From Bacteroidota bacterium (lineage in GTDB: Bacteria > Bacteroidota > Bacteroidia > Cytophagales > Cyclobacteriaceae), in assembly GCA_023428695.1 (NCBI GenBank), contig JAEYWY010000026.1, positions 248,001 to 312,000 of the forward strand: a stretch of 64,000 bases of DNA, in the 5' to 3' direction. The notes beneath the pieces were generated by a model. It did no database searches. It worked only from the letters and a program-made list of their open reading frames with translations, and was not told the origin of the DNA. Shown one piece after another: positions 1-8,154 of this stretch. Each line of letters opens with the position of its first letter. Positions within the stretch are counted from its first letter, which is position 1. Made by a program: the position numbers and the translations under genes.

Positions 1-148
1 GAAGACCGGCGTCACCCGGGAGTCAACACTGCAGGAGTACGATAAGGATCATTACCTTGTGAAAGAAGAACTCACCCACTACGGTGCGAAGAAGGTGATT
101 CTAAAAACCAAAAAAGACGGACGGATAATCGAGAAGATTCTGGATTAG
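1..148 (+). CDS. C-terminal fragment of an unidentified protein
   Basis: An open frame enters from the left edge (first full codon at position 2) and stops at TAG 146-148, giving the last 48 residues of a charged, Lys/Glu-rich protein ending in KKDGRIIEKILD. No family is recognisable from this piece and the start lies outside the window. Its stop codon overlaps the TAA stop of the convergent glycosyltransferase gene by three bases, so the two genes share their ends. The steady codon use and the fit to the neighbouring stop suggest a real gene. Confidence 0.55.
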   Translation, partial: KTGVTRESTLQEYDKDHYLVKEELTHYGAKKVILKTKKDGRIIEKILD

Positions 149-1326
149 AATCTCCTGTCGAAGAGGTCGACGAATTTCTTTGTTAGCAGTTCACGCGCGT
201 ATTTCGTTTCAGCAAGGCGTCGTGCGTTGGCGCGATACTTTTTTAGTTCGTCCGGATTGTCGAGGAATCTGCGAAGTTGTGTTGCAAAACCTGCGGGATT
301 ACGACTCTCCACGGCGAAGCCACATTGCTCGCGCAGGATTTCATCTTTGATCCAGCCGCCGAAGTTTACGACAATCAGGTTGCCACACGCGAGTCCGTCG
401 AAATATTTGTGCGGCGACCCTGTTTCGAGAATGGGCTCTGGCCGGTATGAAATGAATGTAGCATCGCTCACGTTCATGATAGCGCGAACACCTTCGCGAT
501 CCTGAAACGGAATGATCTCCAGGTTGTCGAGTGCCAGCCGCTTCTTCGCGTTGTGAAAGTGATTTGTAAGAGCCCCCTCGCCGCAAAGGATGAATCTCAC
601 CGGCAGCCCCTGTTGCTTACACGCACGGGCACATTCGAGGTAGTGATCAAGACCGTTGGCGTAACCGATCGCACCGACGTATGAAACCACGAAAGATCCG
701 GCGGTACCAAAACGCCGATCAAGTTCAGGATCTTTAGGCGCCATCTGATAGAAGCGCGTATCGGCCATATTCGGGATTACAACGATGGGGATATTGTCTG
801 ATTTCCGTCGGATCGTTTCGGCGATGGGTTGTGACAGTGCGACGATACCTTTTGCTTTCGAGTAAATTCGTCGCTCAAGCCAGTACAGCGAGTTCTTAAG
901 GACCGGATTTTTGATGAAACCAAGTTGGATCGGTGCATCCGGCCAAAGGTCGCCTACCTCGAAATAGAAAGGAATTCCCAGCGCGCGTTGAATCCAGATG
1001 GCACTTTGTCCCACCGTCAACGGTACGGATATTGCGTAACACGCCGAGATACCTGGAATCCTGCGGGCTTGTCTTGCAGCATGCAGGGCGAACCTTATGA
1101 AAGACACACCGCGCTTGTAAAAGCCAAAATGGTTTTCGTATGCAATGGGGAGATAGTGGATCTCGATACCTTCATAGTTCTCCTGAAGCCGTGGTGTCTT
1201 TGCTCGGGCCGTTATCACGGCTACGTCAATGCCTGCATCAACCAGTGCGCGGGCGAGATAGTATGAACGCAACGGGCCGCCGGTAGCCGGTGTATTAAAA
1301 TGCTGATGGATGATCAGGACCTTCAC
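145..1326 (-). CDS. GT4-family glycosyltransferase
   Basis: Predicted cytoplasmic or membrane-peripheral retaining glycosyltransferase of about 393 residues with the GT-B fold. The N-terminal half has the glycine-containing acceptor loop (TPATGGPLRSYYLARAL) and the C-terminal half has the nucleotide-sugar region with the EPILETGSPHKYFD segment and the acidic residues typical of GT4 enzymes. I start it at the GTG giving MKVLIIHQHFN, because the eleven-residue extension to an upstream TTG is unlike the family. It probably builds a surface polysaccharide or lipid-linked glycan; the donor and acceptor cannot be read from sequence. No other polysaccharide genes are visible here, but the left flank is cut. 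A 9-bp inverted repeat lies just upstream of the start. Confidence 0.85.
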   Translation of the reverse strand: MKVLIIHQHFNTPATGGPLRSYYLARALVDAGIDVAVITARAKTPRLQENYEGIEIHYLPIAYENHFGFYKRGVSFIRFALHAARQARRIPGISACYAISVPLTVGQSAIWIQRALGIPFYFEVGDLWPDAPIQLGFIKNPVLKNSLYWLERRIYSKAKGIVALSQPIAETIRRKSDNIPIVVIPNMADTRFYQMAPKDPELDRRFGTAGSFVVSYVGAIGYANGLDHYLECARACKQQGLPVRFILCGEGALTNHFHNAKKRLALDNLEIIPFQDREGVRAIMNVSDATFISYRPEPILETGSPHKYFDGLACGNLIVVNFGGWIKDEILREQCGFAVESRNPAGFATQLRRFLDNPDELKKYRANARRLAETKYARELLTKKFVDLFDRRF

Positions 1327-1337
1327 CTTACAAATAA

Positions 1338-1361
1338 AGCAATTGCGGGAAGGCAATTGCT
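1338..1361. repeat. 9-bp inverted repeat upstream of the glycosyltransferase
   Basis: AGCAATTGC, a six-base loop GGGAAG, then GCAATTGCT: a perfect 9-bp stem ending 11 bases before the GTG start at 1326 (minus strand). Each arm also contains the palindrome GCAATTGC. In the minus direction it is followed by TTTATTTG, so it could act as a weak terminator behind the sigma-factor operon, an operator, or a leader hairpin for the glycosyltransferase. Confidence 0.5.
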
Positions 1362-1410
1362 TGCATCCTGACGGTAATTTTTTGGCAGGCCGAGGGCGAC
1401 AATGAAAAAT

Positions 1411-1434
1411 GGCTCCGCCGGGATCGGCGGAGCC
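1411..1434 (-). terminator. Rho-independent terminator of the sigma-factor operon
   Basis: GGCTCCGCC and GGCGGAGCC form a perfect 9-bp GC-rich stem around a six-base loop. Read on the minus strand it is followed by ATTTTTC, and it begins about 9 bases after the stop of the small gene at 1444-1671. This is a convincing intrinsic terminator for the sigma-factor gene pair. Confidence 0.85.
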
Positions 1435-1443
1435 ACCTTCTCA

Positions 1444-1671
1444 TTATTTCGAACTTCGCTGGCGGGAGTATTCGAGGATGTTCCGAACAGTTTTTTCGGA
1501 AGGCTCCAGATTTGCCGAATACAACTTACCCTTTACAGATGACAAATCTGTAAACAAGGCTTGTAATTCGGGGTCCCGTTCTAATGCTTTGTCAATCTCC
1601 TTCTTCTCCTCCTCCGTTGTCTCCTGGTATAAATACCGTATTAAATCCGTTTGCGTAAAGACTTTTATCAT
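1444..1671 (-). CDS. Small putative sigma-factor partner protein
   Basis: A 75-residue soluble protein rich in charged residues, with the pattern MIKVFTQTDLIRYLYQET at the start and an ERDPELQALF helix in the middle. Small proteins of this type directly follow ECF sigma genes in Cytophagales and look like reduced anti-sigma or accessory factors without a transmembrane segment or zinc finger. Its ATG lies inside the sigma-factor reading frame in another register, giving an 80-base overlap, which suggests translational coupling. The terminator at 1411-1434 ends the transcript. The regulatory role is inferred from position and resemblance only. Confidence 0.7.
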   Translation of the reverse strand: MIKVFTQTDLIRYLYQETTEEEKKEIDKALERDPELQALFTDLSSVKGKLYSANLEPSEKTVRNILEYSRQRSSK

Positions 1672-2242
1672 AGGCTCTGTTTTTCATCATCTTTTTACGC
1701 AGGTTGATCAATGCATACCGCATCCGCCCCAATGCCGTGTTAATGCTAACCCCGGTGCGGTCCGCAATCTCCTGAAAACTCATCTGCAAGTAGTGTCTCA
1801 TTATGAGTACGTGTTTTTGTTCGTCTGGCAACTCTTTAATATAGTCGCGCAAACGGGAACGAGTTTCTCTGAACACCTGCCTTGATTCAGCCGATTCTTC
1901 CGAAAACTCCATCGAGTTAAATAGACGACTTCCGTCTTCCAGTACTACCTCGGGATAACGTTTGTCTCTCCTGAAATGGTCGATTGCCAGGTTGTGGGCA
2001 ATCCTGCTGATCCAGGGCAGGAATTTTCCTTCTTCGTTATACCGTCCACCTCGAATGGTGTTGATCGCTTTGACAAAAGTTTCCTGGAGTAAGTCCTCAG
2101 CAGTATACCGATCTTTAACGATCATGTATATCGCGGTGTATAATTTGGACTTATGTCGGTTCAGGAGCATTTCGAAAGCCTCTTCATTACCGGTTTGATA
2201 GAGCGACACTAACTGGCTGTCGCTTAATCTGCTGTCAATCAT
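1592..2242 (-). CDS. ECF RNA polymerase sigma factor (sigma-70 family)
   Basis: A 216-residue sigma factor. Region 2 is clear (residues about 20-90, with AEDLLQETFVKAI and the FLPWISRIAHNLAIDHFRR recognition segment), and region 4 follows (about 130-185, with LPDEQKHVLIMRHY and the helix-turn-helix FQEIADRTGVSINTALGRMRYAL). It directs core polymerase to a small regulon, probably envelope or stress genes. After the usual end of region 4 there is an extra tail of about 27 residues ending GDNGGGEEGD, which is the part that overlaps the downstream small gene. The ATG at 2242 faces a 178-bp divergent intergenic region. I found no clear -7 box there, so it may be self-regulated. Confidence 0.92.
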   Translation of the reverse strand: MIDSRLSDSQLVSLYQTGNEEAFEMLLNRHKSKLYTAIYMIVKDRYTAEDLLQETFVKAINTIRGGRYNEEGKFLPWISRIAHNLAIDHFRRDKRYPEVVLEDGSRLFNSMEFSEESAESRQVFRETRSRLRDYIKELPDEQKHVLIMRHYLQMSFQEIADRTGVSINTALGRMRYALINLRKKMMKNRAYDKSLYANGFNTVFIPGDNGGGEEGD

Positions 2243-2420
2243 TCTGCTTCACTTTTAGGTAACGTAGAGGTATCTTTCGATATTGTAGGGGTTAGATTAA
2301 ACAAATTGGATTGAAAAGATAGAAACTTTCCGGAATAGGGCAAAAATTTTTTTTAATATTTCTTGCCACAACAAGAAATTCTTCACCTATTTGCCCGAAG
2401 AATAAGCTATTTCCGGTTTT

Positions 2421-2789
2421 ATGGCAGTCGATAAAAAGCGAGTGATCAAGAGTCTTGAGAATCTCACGGATGACCTGAAAGATTTATTGCGCGAGCAGTA
2501 CCCCAACGGGTACGAAGGAAGCATCACCCGGATCACGAATGCCAAAAAGGAACCCATTTTTGTCTTCCCTCTCGAAACCGCCGATGCAACTTACCTGATC
2601 AAAGTACCCGCTACCAAAAACAGCGAGGGTGAGTACGACGTTGAATCTAAACCCGAAGATGAATTTGACAACAGCGATGATTCCGAAGATGGAATCGCAG
2701 CGGAAAGTTATGATTCGGACGACGATTACGATGAAGATGGCGGCGGGAAGAGCCGTGAGGCAAGTTACGATCCCGACTTTGACAGTTAA
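2421..2789 (+). CDS. Hypothetical protein with acidic C-terminal tail
   Basis: A 122-residue soluble protein. Residues 1-70 are mixed and probably folded (KKRVIKSLENLTDDLKDLLREQYPNGYEG, then a short beta-rich part). From about residue 73 on it is strongly acidic and low in complexity, with runs of Asp, Glu and Ser, so it is probably disordered. No signal peptide or membrane segment is seen. It sits between the sigma-factor operon and uvrA and has its own hairpin at 2813-2836. The family is not recognised. The acidic tail could bind basic partners or mimic nucleic acid, but that is speculation. Confidence 0.75.
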   Translation: MAVDKKRVIKSLENLTDDLKDLLREQYPNGYEGSITRITNAKKEPIFVFPLETADATYLIKVPATKNSEGEYDVESKPEDEFDNSDDSEDGIAAESYDSDDDYDEDGGGKSREASYDPDFDS

Positions 2790-2812
2790 CCGCGTCAAAG
2801 CTCCCCTGATGT

Positions 2813-2836
2813 AAAGGTGTTCCCAAGGACACCTTT
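2813..2836 (+). terminator. Probable intrinsic terminator after the acidic protein gene
   Basis: AAAGGTGT, an eight-base loop, then ACACCTTT form an 8-bp stem 23 bases after the stop codon at 2789, followed by GTCGTTTC. The T-tract is modest, so termination may be partial and some transcripts may run into uvrA. Confidence 0.55.
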
Positions 2837-2883
2837 GTCGTTTCTACCGGTCGCTAAACTTTCCGCGTTTATTCTGAGTTTAT

Positions 2884-5748
2884 TTGAAGTATAAAAATGT
2901 CTCCTCTTATTCCGTGAGTGTATCCATATCCAACGACGCCCTTTTAGATGAACTAAGTCCGAAAGAATACATCATCATAAAACGGGCAAGAGTTAATAAT
3001 CTTAAGAACCTCAGCGTAGCTATCCCAAGGAATAAACTTGTCGTGGTGACAGGCTTGTCCGGATCGGGAAAATCGTCGCTGGCATTCGACACTTTGTTCG
3101 CCGAAGGACAACGAATGTACGTTGAAAGTCTTAGTTCCTATGCGCGCCAGTTTCTCGGCCGTATGGAAAAGCCCGAGGTCGATTACATAAAAGGTGTCTC
3201 ACCTGCGATTGCCATCGAACAACGGGTCAATACACGCAACCCGCGTTCAACCGTCGGAACAACGACGGAGGTGTATGATTATCTGAAACTTCTTTTTGCA
3301 CGCATTGGAAAAACCTATTCACCCGTAAGCGGAAAAGAAGTAACACGTGATACAGTTACTTCTGTTGTCGACCGCGTCAACGAACTTCCAAACGGATCGC
3401 GAATCATGGTCGCGTGTCCCCTGCACGTCCGGAGAGGACGAAAACTTGCCGAAGAATTGAACCTCCTGCTCAGCAAAGGATTCGCCCGTATCCTCAAAGA
3501 TGGGGAAGTCCGCTTTATTGAAGAAATGCTTCAGGAAACCGAGGCAAAGAAGAAAAAGAAGTCTCCGAAAGTTGAAGGAACAATCGAAATACTTATTGAC
3601 AGAACCACGGTGAATCCCGAGGATGAAGACGCGGTTTTTCGTCTGAGTGATTCTGTACAAACGGCATTCTTCGAAGGTGACGGCGATTGTGTAATCTATC
3701 CGGAAAATGGATCTAAGCTTCATTTTTCCGACCGCTTCGAACTGGATGGAATGAAGTTTACCGAGCCGTCGGTCAATTTCTTCAGCTTTAACAATCCATA
3801 CGGAGCGTGCCAGACGTGTGAAGGATTCGGGAAAGTGCTGGGAATAGATGAAGACCTGGTCATACCTGATAAGTCACTGTCTGTTTATGAAGGCGCGATC
3901 GCACCGTGGCGAAGTGAGACCATGGGCGAATGGCTTAAACCTCTTTTAAAAAACGGAATCAAATTTGACTTTCCGATTCATCGCCCATACAACGAGCTGA
4001 CACAAAAGGAGCAGCAACTGCTCTGGGAGGGGAACGAATACTTTGACGGCATAAACGACTTCTTCCATTACTTGGAATCAAAACTTCACAAGATCCAGTA
4101 TCGTGTTTTGCTTTCGCGTTATCGCGGCAGAACAAATTGTCCGGATTGTAAAGGCACACGACTTCGGAAAGATGCCCAGTATGTGAAGATTGCCAACACA
4201 TCAATATCGGATCTTGTGTTGTTGCCGATCGAAGAGGCACTTGAGTTCTTCGAAAAGCTCAAACTTTCCGCTTTCGAGAAGCAGGTATCGGAACGCATTA
4301 TCACGGAAATAAAATCACGGCTTTCCTACCTGGCGAAAGTTGGTTTGGGTTACCTGACTCTCAATCGGTTGACCTCAACGCTTTCCGGCGGTGAGTACCA
4401 ACGCATCAAGCTGGCAACATCTCTCGGAAGCGCCCTGGTAGGGTCGATGTATATCCTCGACGAACCCAGCATCGGCCTTCACCCGCGCGATACCGAAAGA
4501 ATGGTCAGCGTGTTGAAGTCGCTGCGTGATCTCGGAAATACCGTAATCGTCGTTGAACATGAGGAGGAGATCATGAGGGCTGCGGATCAGATCATTGATA
4601 TCGGTCCGGATGCGGGTAGCCATGGCGGTGAACTTGTCTTTCAGGGTACTATCCGCGACATGAACGGCAAGGTGCGCTCTCATACATCCGACTACCTTAC
4701 CGGACGCGAAACAATCCCAGTCCCGGAGCGTCGCCGGAAGTGGCGTGACTCCATCACCGTGGCGGGTGCGCGCGAAAACAATCTGAAAAACCTGACGGTG
4801 AAATTTCCCCTGGGTGTGCTCACCGTTGTCACCGGCGTGAGTGGTTCCGGAAAATCCACACTGATCAGAAAGGTACTTTATCCGGCTATCGGAAGATTAT
4901 CCGGATCGGCGACTGAATCACCGGGACGCTACGACAAACTCGAAGGCGATTTTCAAAAAATCACCCAGGTTGAATTCGTCGATCAGAATCCGATCGGGAA
5001 ATCATCCCGGTCAAATCCGGTTAGTTATGTCAAGGCTTATGACGTGATCCGAAACCTTTATGCGGATCAGCCACTCTCCAAACAACGCGGATACAAACCC
5101 TCGCATTTCTCCTTCAACGTGGAGGGCGGCCGTTGCGAGACTTGCGAAGGCGAAGGCGAGATTCGTGTCGAGATGCAGTTCATGGCGGATATCTTCCTGC
5201 GCTGCGAAAGCTGTAACGGAAAGCGATTCAAGAATGAAGTCCTTGAGGTTGAATACAACGGGAAGAACATTGCTGATGTACTTGACATGACGATTGAAGA
5301 AGCACTGACCTTCTTCCGCGACCGTAAAGGTGTACTCGACAAGATTCAACCGTTATTCGACGTCGGACTCGGCTACGTGCGCATGGGACAGTCGTCGAAC
5401 AGCCTCAGCGGTGGTGAGGCTCAGCGTGTAAAACTCGCGTCCTTCCTTGGAAGAAACTCATCCGATGGCAATATCCTTTTCATCTTTGATGAGCCTACTA
5501 CCGGGCTTCACTTCCACGACATCTCAAAACTTTTGAAAGCCATCAACGCACTGGTGGATCAGGGACATACCGTTATCGTTATCGAGCACAATCTTGAAGT
5601 GATCAAATGCGCTGATTGGATAGTTGACCTCGGTCCTGAAGGCGGCGAAAAAAATGGCGGCCGACTCATGTTCGAAGGTACGCCTGAGGAAATGATTAAA
5701 AAAGGCAAAGGATATACTGCCGAATTTCTACGGACGAAAATCTCTTAG
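2884..5748 (+). CDS. uvrA: Excinuclease ABC subunit A, divergent paralogue
   Basis: UvrA recognises DNA damage and loads UvrB in nucleotide excision repair. The 954-residue protein has both ABC modules: Walker A GLSGSGKSS near residue 57, a zinc module with CQTC and CPDC pairs, signature LSGGEYQ and Walker B MYILDEPSIGLH; then a second Walker A GVSGSGKST, a second zinc module CETC...CESC, signature LSGGEAQ and FIFDEPTTGLH. The segment after the second Walker A reads VDQNPIGKSSRSNP, unlike the canonical VDQSPIGRTPRSNP found in the other uvrA at 61721. An in-frame stop at 2875 limits the start to TTG 2884 or GTG 2914; there is no in-frame ATG near. Its stop is 8 bases from that of convergent proC. 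Confidence 0.93.
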   Translation: MKYKNVSSYSVSVSISNDALLDELSPKEYIIIKRARVNNLKNLSVAIPRNKLVVVTGLSGSGKSSLAFDTLFAEGQRMYVESLSSYARQFLGRMEKPEVDYIKGVSPAIAIEQRVNTRNPRSTVGTTTEVYDYLKLLFARIGKTYSPVSGKEVTRDTVTSVVDRVNELPNGSRIMVACPLHVRRGRKLAEELNLLLSKGFARILKDGEVRFIEEMLQETEAKKKKKSPKVEGTIEILIDRTTVNPEDEDAVFRLSDSVQTAFFEGDGDCVIYPENGSKLHFSDRFELDGMKFTEPSVNFFSFNNPYGACQTCEGFGKVLGIDEDLVIPDKSLSVYEGAIAPWRSETMGEWLKPLLKNGIKFDFPIHRPYNELTQKEQQLLWEGNEYFDGINDFFHYLESKLHKIQYRVLLSRYRGRTNCPDCKGTRLRKDAQYVKIANTSISDLVLLPIEEALEFFEKLKLSAFEKQVSERIITEIKSRLSYLAKVGLGYLTLNRLTSTLSGGEYQRIKLATSLGSALVGSMYILDEPSIGLHPRDTERMVSVLKSLRDLGNTVIVVEHEEEIMRAADQIIDIGPDAGSHGGELVFQGTIRDMNGKVRSHTSDYLTGRETIPVPERRRKWRDSITVAGARENNLKNLTVKFPLGVLTVVTGVSGSGKSTLIRKVLYPAIGRLSGSATESPGRYDKLEGDFQKITQVEFVDQNPIGKSSRSNPVSYVKAYDVIRNLYADQPLSKQRGYKPSHFSFNVEGGRCETCEGEGEIRVEMQFMADIFLRCESCNGKRFKNEVLEVEYNGKNIADVLDMTIEEALTFFRDRKGVLDKIQPLFDVGLGYVRMGQSSNSLSGGEAQRVKLASFLGRNSSDGNILFIFDEPTTGLHFHDISKLLKAINALVDQGHTVIVIEHNLEVIKCADWIVDLGPEGGEKNGGRLMFEGTPEEMIKKGKGYTAEFLRTKIS

Positions 5749-5756
5749 TTTAGAAC

Positions 5757-6554
5757 CTACTTCGCGATTTTTTCAAATGATGCGCCGATGCCCTTGATGA
5801 GGGAGGAACTGAACCCCTGGTGTTCCATTTCATTCAGGCCGACAATTGTGCACCCTTTCGGTGTTGTTACCTTGTCGATCTCTTCTTCGGGATGGCGATT
5901 CAATTTCAGCAAAAGTTCAGCGGCACCTTTTACAGTTTGCGCTGCTATCAGGTTGGCGGTCTTCGCGTCGAAGCCGATTTCAATTCCGCCCTGCGTTGAT
6001 GCGCGGATGAAGCGCAACGCATAGGCAATGCCACAGGCGCCCAATACCGTTGCTGCATCCATCAGTTTTTCGTCAATCGCGATGCTGACACCAAGTTGAC
6101 TGAACAAATCAGTCACGTAGTCTACCTGTTTTTGCGTTGCACCAGCTTGGCAAAGGCATGTAACCGATTCCCGTATAGCAATCGCAGTGTTAGGCATTGC
6201 ACGGAAAATTGGAACACCCGGGCCCACCATTTTCGAAAGACTTTCCAATAGTACACCCGTAACGACACTGATAATGATGTGACGTTTGGGATTGAAGCTG
6301 CTTTTTAGTCCTTCAAGAATCTCTGCAACGTTATAAGGTTTCAATGCCACAAGAATGACGTCGCTGTTGGCCACCGCCTCCTGATTGTCCTGCGTAACAT
6401 GAACCCCAAGAGATTTCAATGGCAGCAGCGGATCGAGGTTCCTTCTGGTTACTGTAATGGCCCCGGGTTCAACAAAATTGCTTTTGATGAGACCTTCTGC
6501 AATGGCGGCACCCAGATTTCCTCCGCCGATAATGGCAATGCGGCTTTTCTTCAT
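5757..6554 (-). CDS. proC: Pyrroline-5-carboxylate reductase
   Basis: Catalyses the last step of proline synthesis, reducing 1-pyrroline-5-carboxylate with NAD(P)H in the cytoplasm. The 265-residue protein begins with a Rossmann motif IAIIGGGNLGAAIAEGL, has the conserved ALKPYNVAEIL and FRAMPNTAIAI segments, and ends with the dimerisation domain containing VTTPKGCTIVGLNEME. Length and motif order match the family. The ATG at 6554 gives a start directly before the Rossmann strand. It is transcribed convergently with uvrA with only 8 bases between the stops and no terminator. Confidence 0.95.
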   Translation of the reverse strand: MKKSRIAIIGGGNLGAAIAEGLIKSNFVEPGAITVTRRNLDPLLPLKSLGVHVTQDNQEAVANSDVILVALKPYNVAEILEGLKSSFNPKRHIIISVVTGVLLESLSKMVGPGVPIFRAMPNTAIAIRESVTCLCQAGATQKQVDYVTDLFSQLGVSIAIDEKLMDAATVLGACGIAYALRFIRASTQGGIEIGFDAKTANLIAAQTVKGAAELLLKLNRHPEEEIDKVTTPKGCTIVGLNEMEHQGFSSSLIKGIGASFEKIAK

Positions 6555-6680
6555 ACGATAGCTACGGAATAGCCGGTGAAATTAAAACAACTTTCGAGCA
6601 CTTCCCGGGACAATCAAAAGTTTGTTGAAAATCTGCATTAATCACCTTACCGTTGTTAGGTTTAGTTGACACGGTTCTTT

Positions 6681-6688
6681 TAGCTTTG
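6681..6688 (+). promoter_or_regulatory. Bacteroidota -7 box for gdhA
   Basis: TAGCTTTG fits the TAnnTTTG consensus of the primary sigma factor in Bacteroidota. It lies 30 bases before the ATG at 6719 and downstream of the alternative TTG at 6653, which supports the ATG as the real start. No good -33 TTTG is seen at the usual spacing. Confidence 0.6.
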
Positions 6689-6718
6689 CGCTGTTTAAAA
6701 AGTACTTCCACGATTCCT

Positions 6719-8074
6719 ATGACGCATCACGACATTCTCGGATTAACCCGCTCCAGAAATCCGCATGAGCCCGAGTTCCTTCAGGCTGCGCAGGAGGTTA
6801 TTGAATCGGTTCTGCCCGTGCTTGAAAAGAATCCCGCATTTCTGGAATCGCGGATTCTGGATCGTATGCTCGAACCTGAGCGCCTGATTTCGTTTCGGGT
6901 TACGTGGGTCGACGATAAGGGAAATGTCCAGATTAATCGCGGCTATCGCGTTCAGATGAACAGCGCCATTGGTCCCTACAAGGGCGGACTACGCTTCCAT
7001 CCTTCGGTGAACCAGAGTGTGCTTAAGTTTCTGGCGTTCGAACAAACGTTTAAGAATGCATTAACCGGTATTCCGATGGGAGGTGGTAAAGGAGGAAGTG
7101 ATTTCGATCCGAAAGGAAAATCGGAAGACGAAATCATGAGGTTTTGCCAGGCGTTTATGCTTGAGCTGTTCCGGCACATAGGGCACCGGTTAGATGTACC
7201 GGCGGGTGACATCGGCGTGGGCGGTCGCGAAATAGGCTACATGTTCGGTGCCTACAAGAAGATCCAAAACGAATTTACAGGTGTTCTCACGGGGAAAGGC
7301 GTTGGCTGGGGCGGAAGTCTCATTCGGACGGAAGCGACTGGATATGGGCTGATTTACTTTGCCGAGCATATGCTGCAGGAAAAAAAGCAAACGCTGAAAG
7401 ACAAAGTTTGCCTCGTATCAGGATCCGGAAATGTTGCCCAGTATGCAATCGAAAAACTTCTGCAACTCGGCGCGCGTATTGTGACAGCATCTGATTCAGA
7501 TGGATTCATTTATGACGAAGGAGGATTCAACACCACGAAACTTGAGTTTCTGAAAGACCTGAAAAATAACCGCAGGGGCAGGATAAAGGAGTATGCCGAC
7601 AAATTTCCGGGCGCGACTTACACACCCGTAAGCAGCGATGCTGAATACAATCCACTTTGGAATATCAAGGCTGACTGTGCATTTCCCTGCGCGACGCAGA
7701 ATGAAGTGACTGAAAAAGATGCGAATAACCTGGTGCGAAATGGCGTGCTCCTTCTGGCTGAGGGGGCTAACATGCCGACAACAATTGGCGGCATTAACGT
7801 TCTGATTGATAATGGCGTTATGTACTCTCCGGGCAAGGCGTCGAATGCCGGGGGCGTTGCAACCTCGGGTCTTGAAATGACGCAGAATTTCATGGGGTCG
7901 CATTGGTCCCTGGAGGAAGTGGACAAACGACTTCACGGCATTATGAAAGATATTCACCAGACTTCACTTGCGGCGGCAAAAGAATATGGAAAGCCCGGCA
8001 ACTACCTCGTGGGAGCAAACATTGCCGGGTTTCTGCGCGTCGCGAAAGCCATGCTGGCACAGGGTATCATCTGA
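6719..8074 (+). CDS. gdhA: Glutamate dehydrogenase (NADP-type)
   Basis: Interconverts 2-oxoglutarate plus ammonia and glutamate; the family of about 450 residues is usually NADP-dependent and assimilatory. The 451-residue protein shows the substrate-binding GPYKGGLRFHP and PMGGGKGGSDFDPKGKS segments with the catalytic lysines, DVPAGDIGVGGREIGYMFG, then the Rossmann domain with LVSGSGNVAQYA and the late NAGGVATSGLEM segment. I chose the ATG at 6719 over an upstream TTG because it matches family length and lies behind a clear -7 box. No terminator follows; the MATE gene has its own -7 box. Confidence 0.96.
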   Translation: MTHHDILGLTRSRNPHEPEFLQAAQEVIESVLPVLEKNPAFLESRILDRMLEPERLISFRVTWVDDKGNVQINRGYRVQMNSAIGPYKGGLRFHPSVNQSVLKFLAFEQTFKNALTGIPMGGGKGGSDFDPKGKSEDEIMRFCQAFMLELFRHIGHRLDVPAGDIGVGGREIGYMFGAYKKIQNEFTGVLTGKGVGWGGSLIRTEATGYGLIYFAEHMLQEKKQTLKDKVCLVSGSGNVAQYAIEKLLQLGARIVTASDSDGFIYDEGGFNTTKLEFLKDLKNNRRGRIKEYADKFPGATYTPVSSDAEYNPLWNIKADCAFPCATQNEVTEKDANNLVRNGVLLLAEGANMPTTIGGINVLIDNGVMYSPGKASNAGGVATSGLEMTQNFMGSHWSLEEVDKRLHGIMKDIHQTSLAAAKEYGKPGNYLVGANIAGFLRVAKAMLAQGII

Positions 8075-8123
8075 AGGAGTCTCTCTTAAATACCCGAAAG
8101 TTTTTTTCTGGATATCCTGTATT

Positions 8124-8131
8124 TACTTTTG
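8124..8131 (+). promoter_or_regulatory. Bacteroidota -7 box for the MATE exporter gene
   Basis: TACTTTTG matches TAnnTTTG. A T-run at about 8101-8107 lies where the -33 element is expected. Transcription would begin near 8136, shortly before the TTG start at 8155. Confidence 0.55.
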
Positions 8132-8154
8132 TAGCCGCTTCAAAGTGACTGTCT

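Noticed and set aside
4375..4683. Long antisense frames inside uvrA
   Set aside because: Such shadows occur opposite most conserved genes here and encode no recognisable domain.
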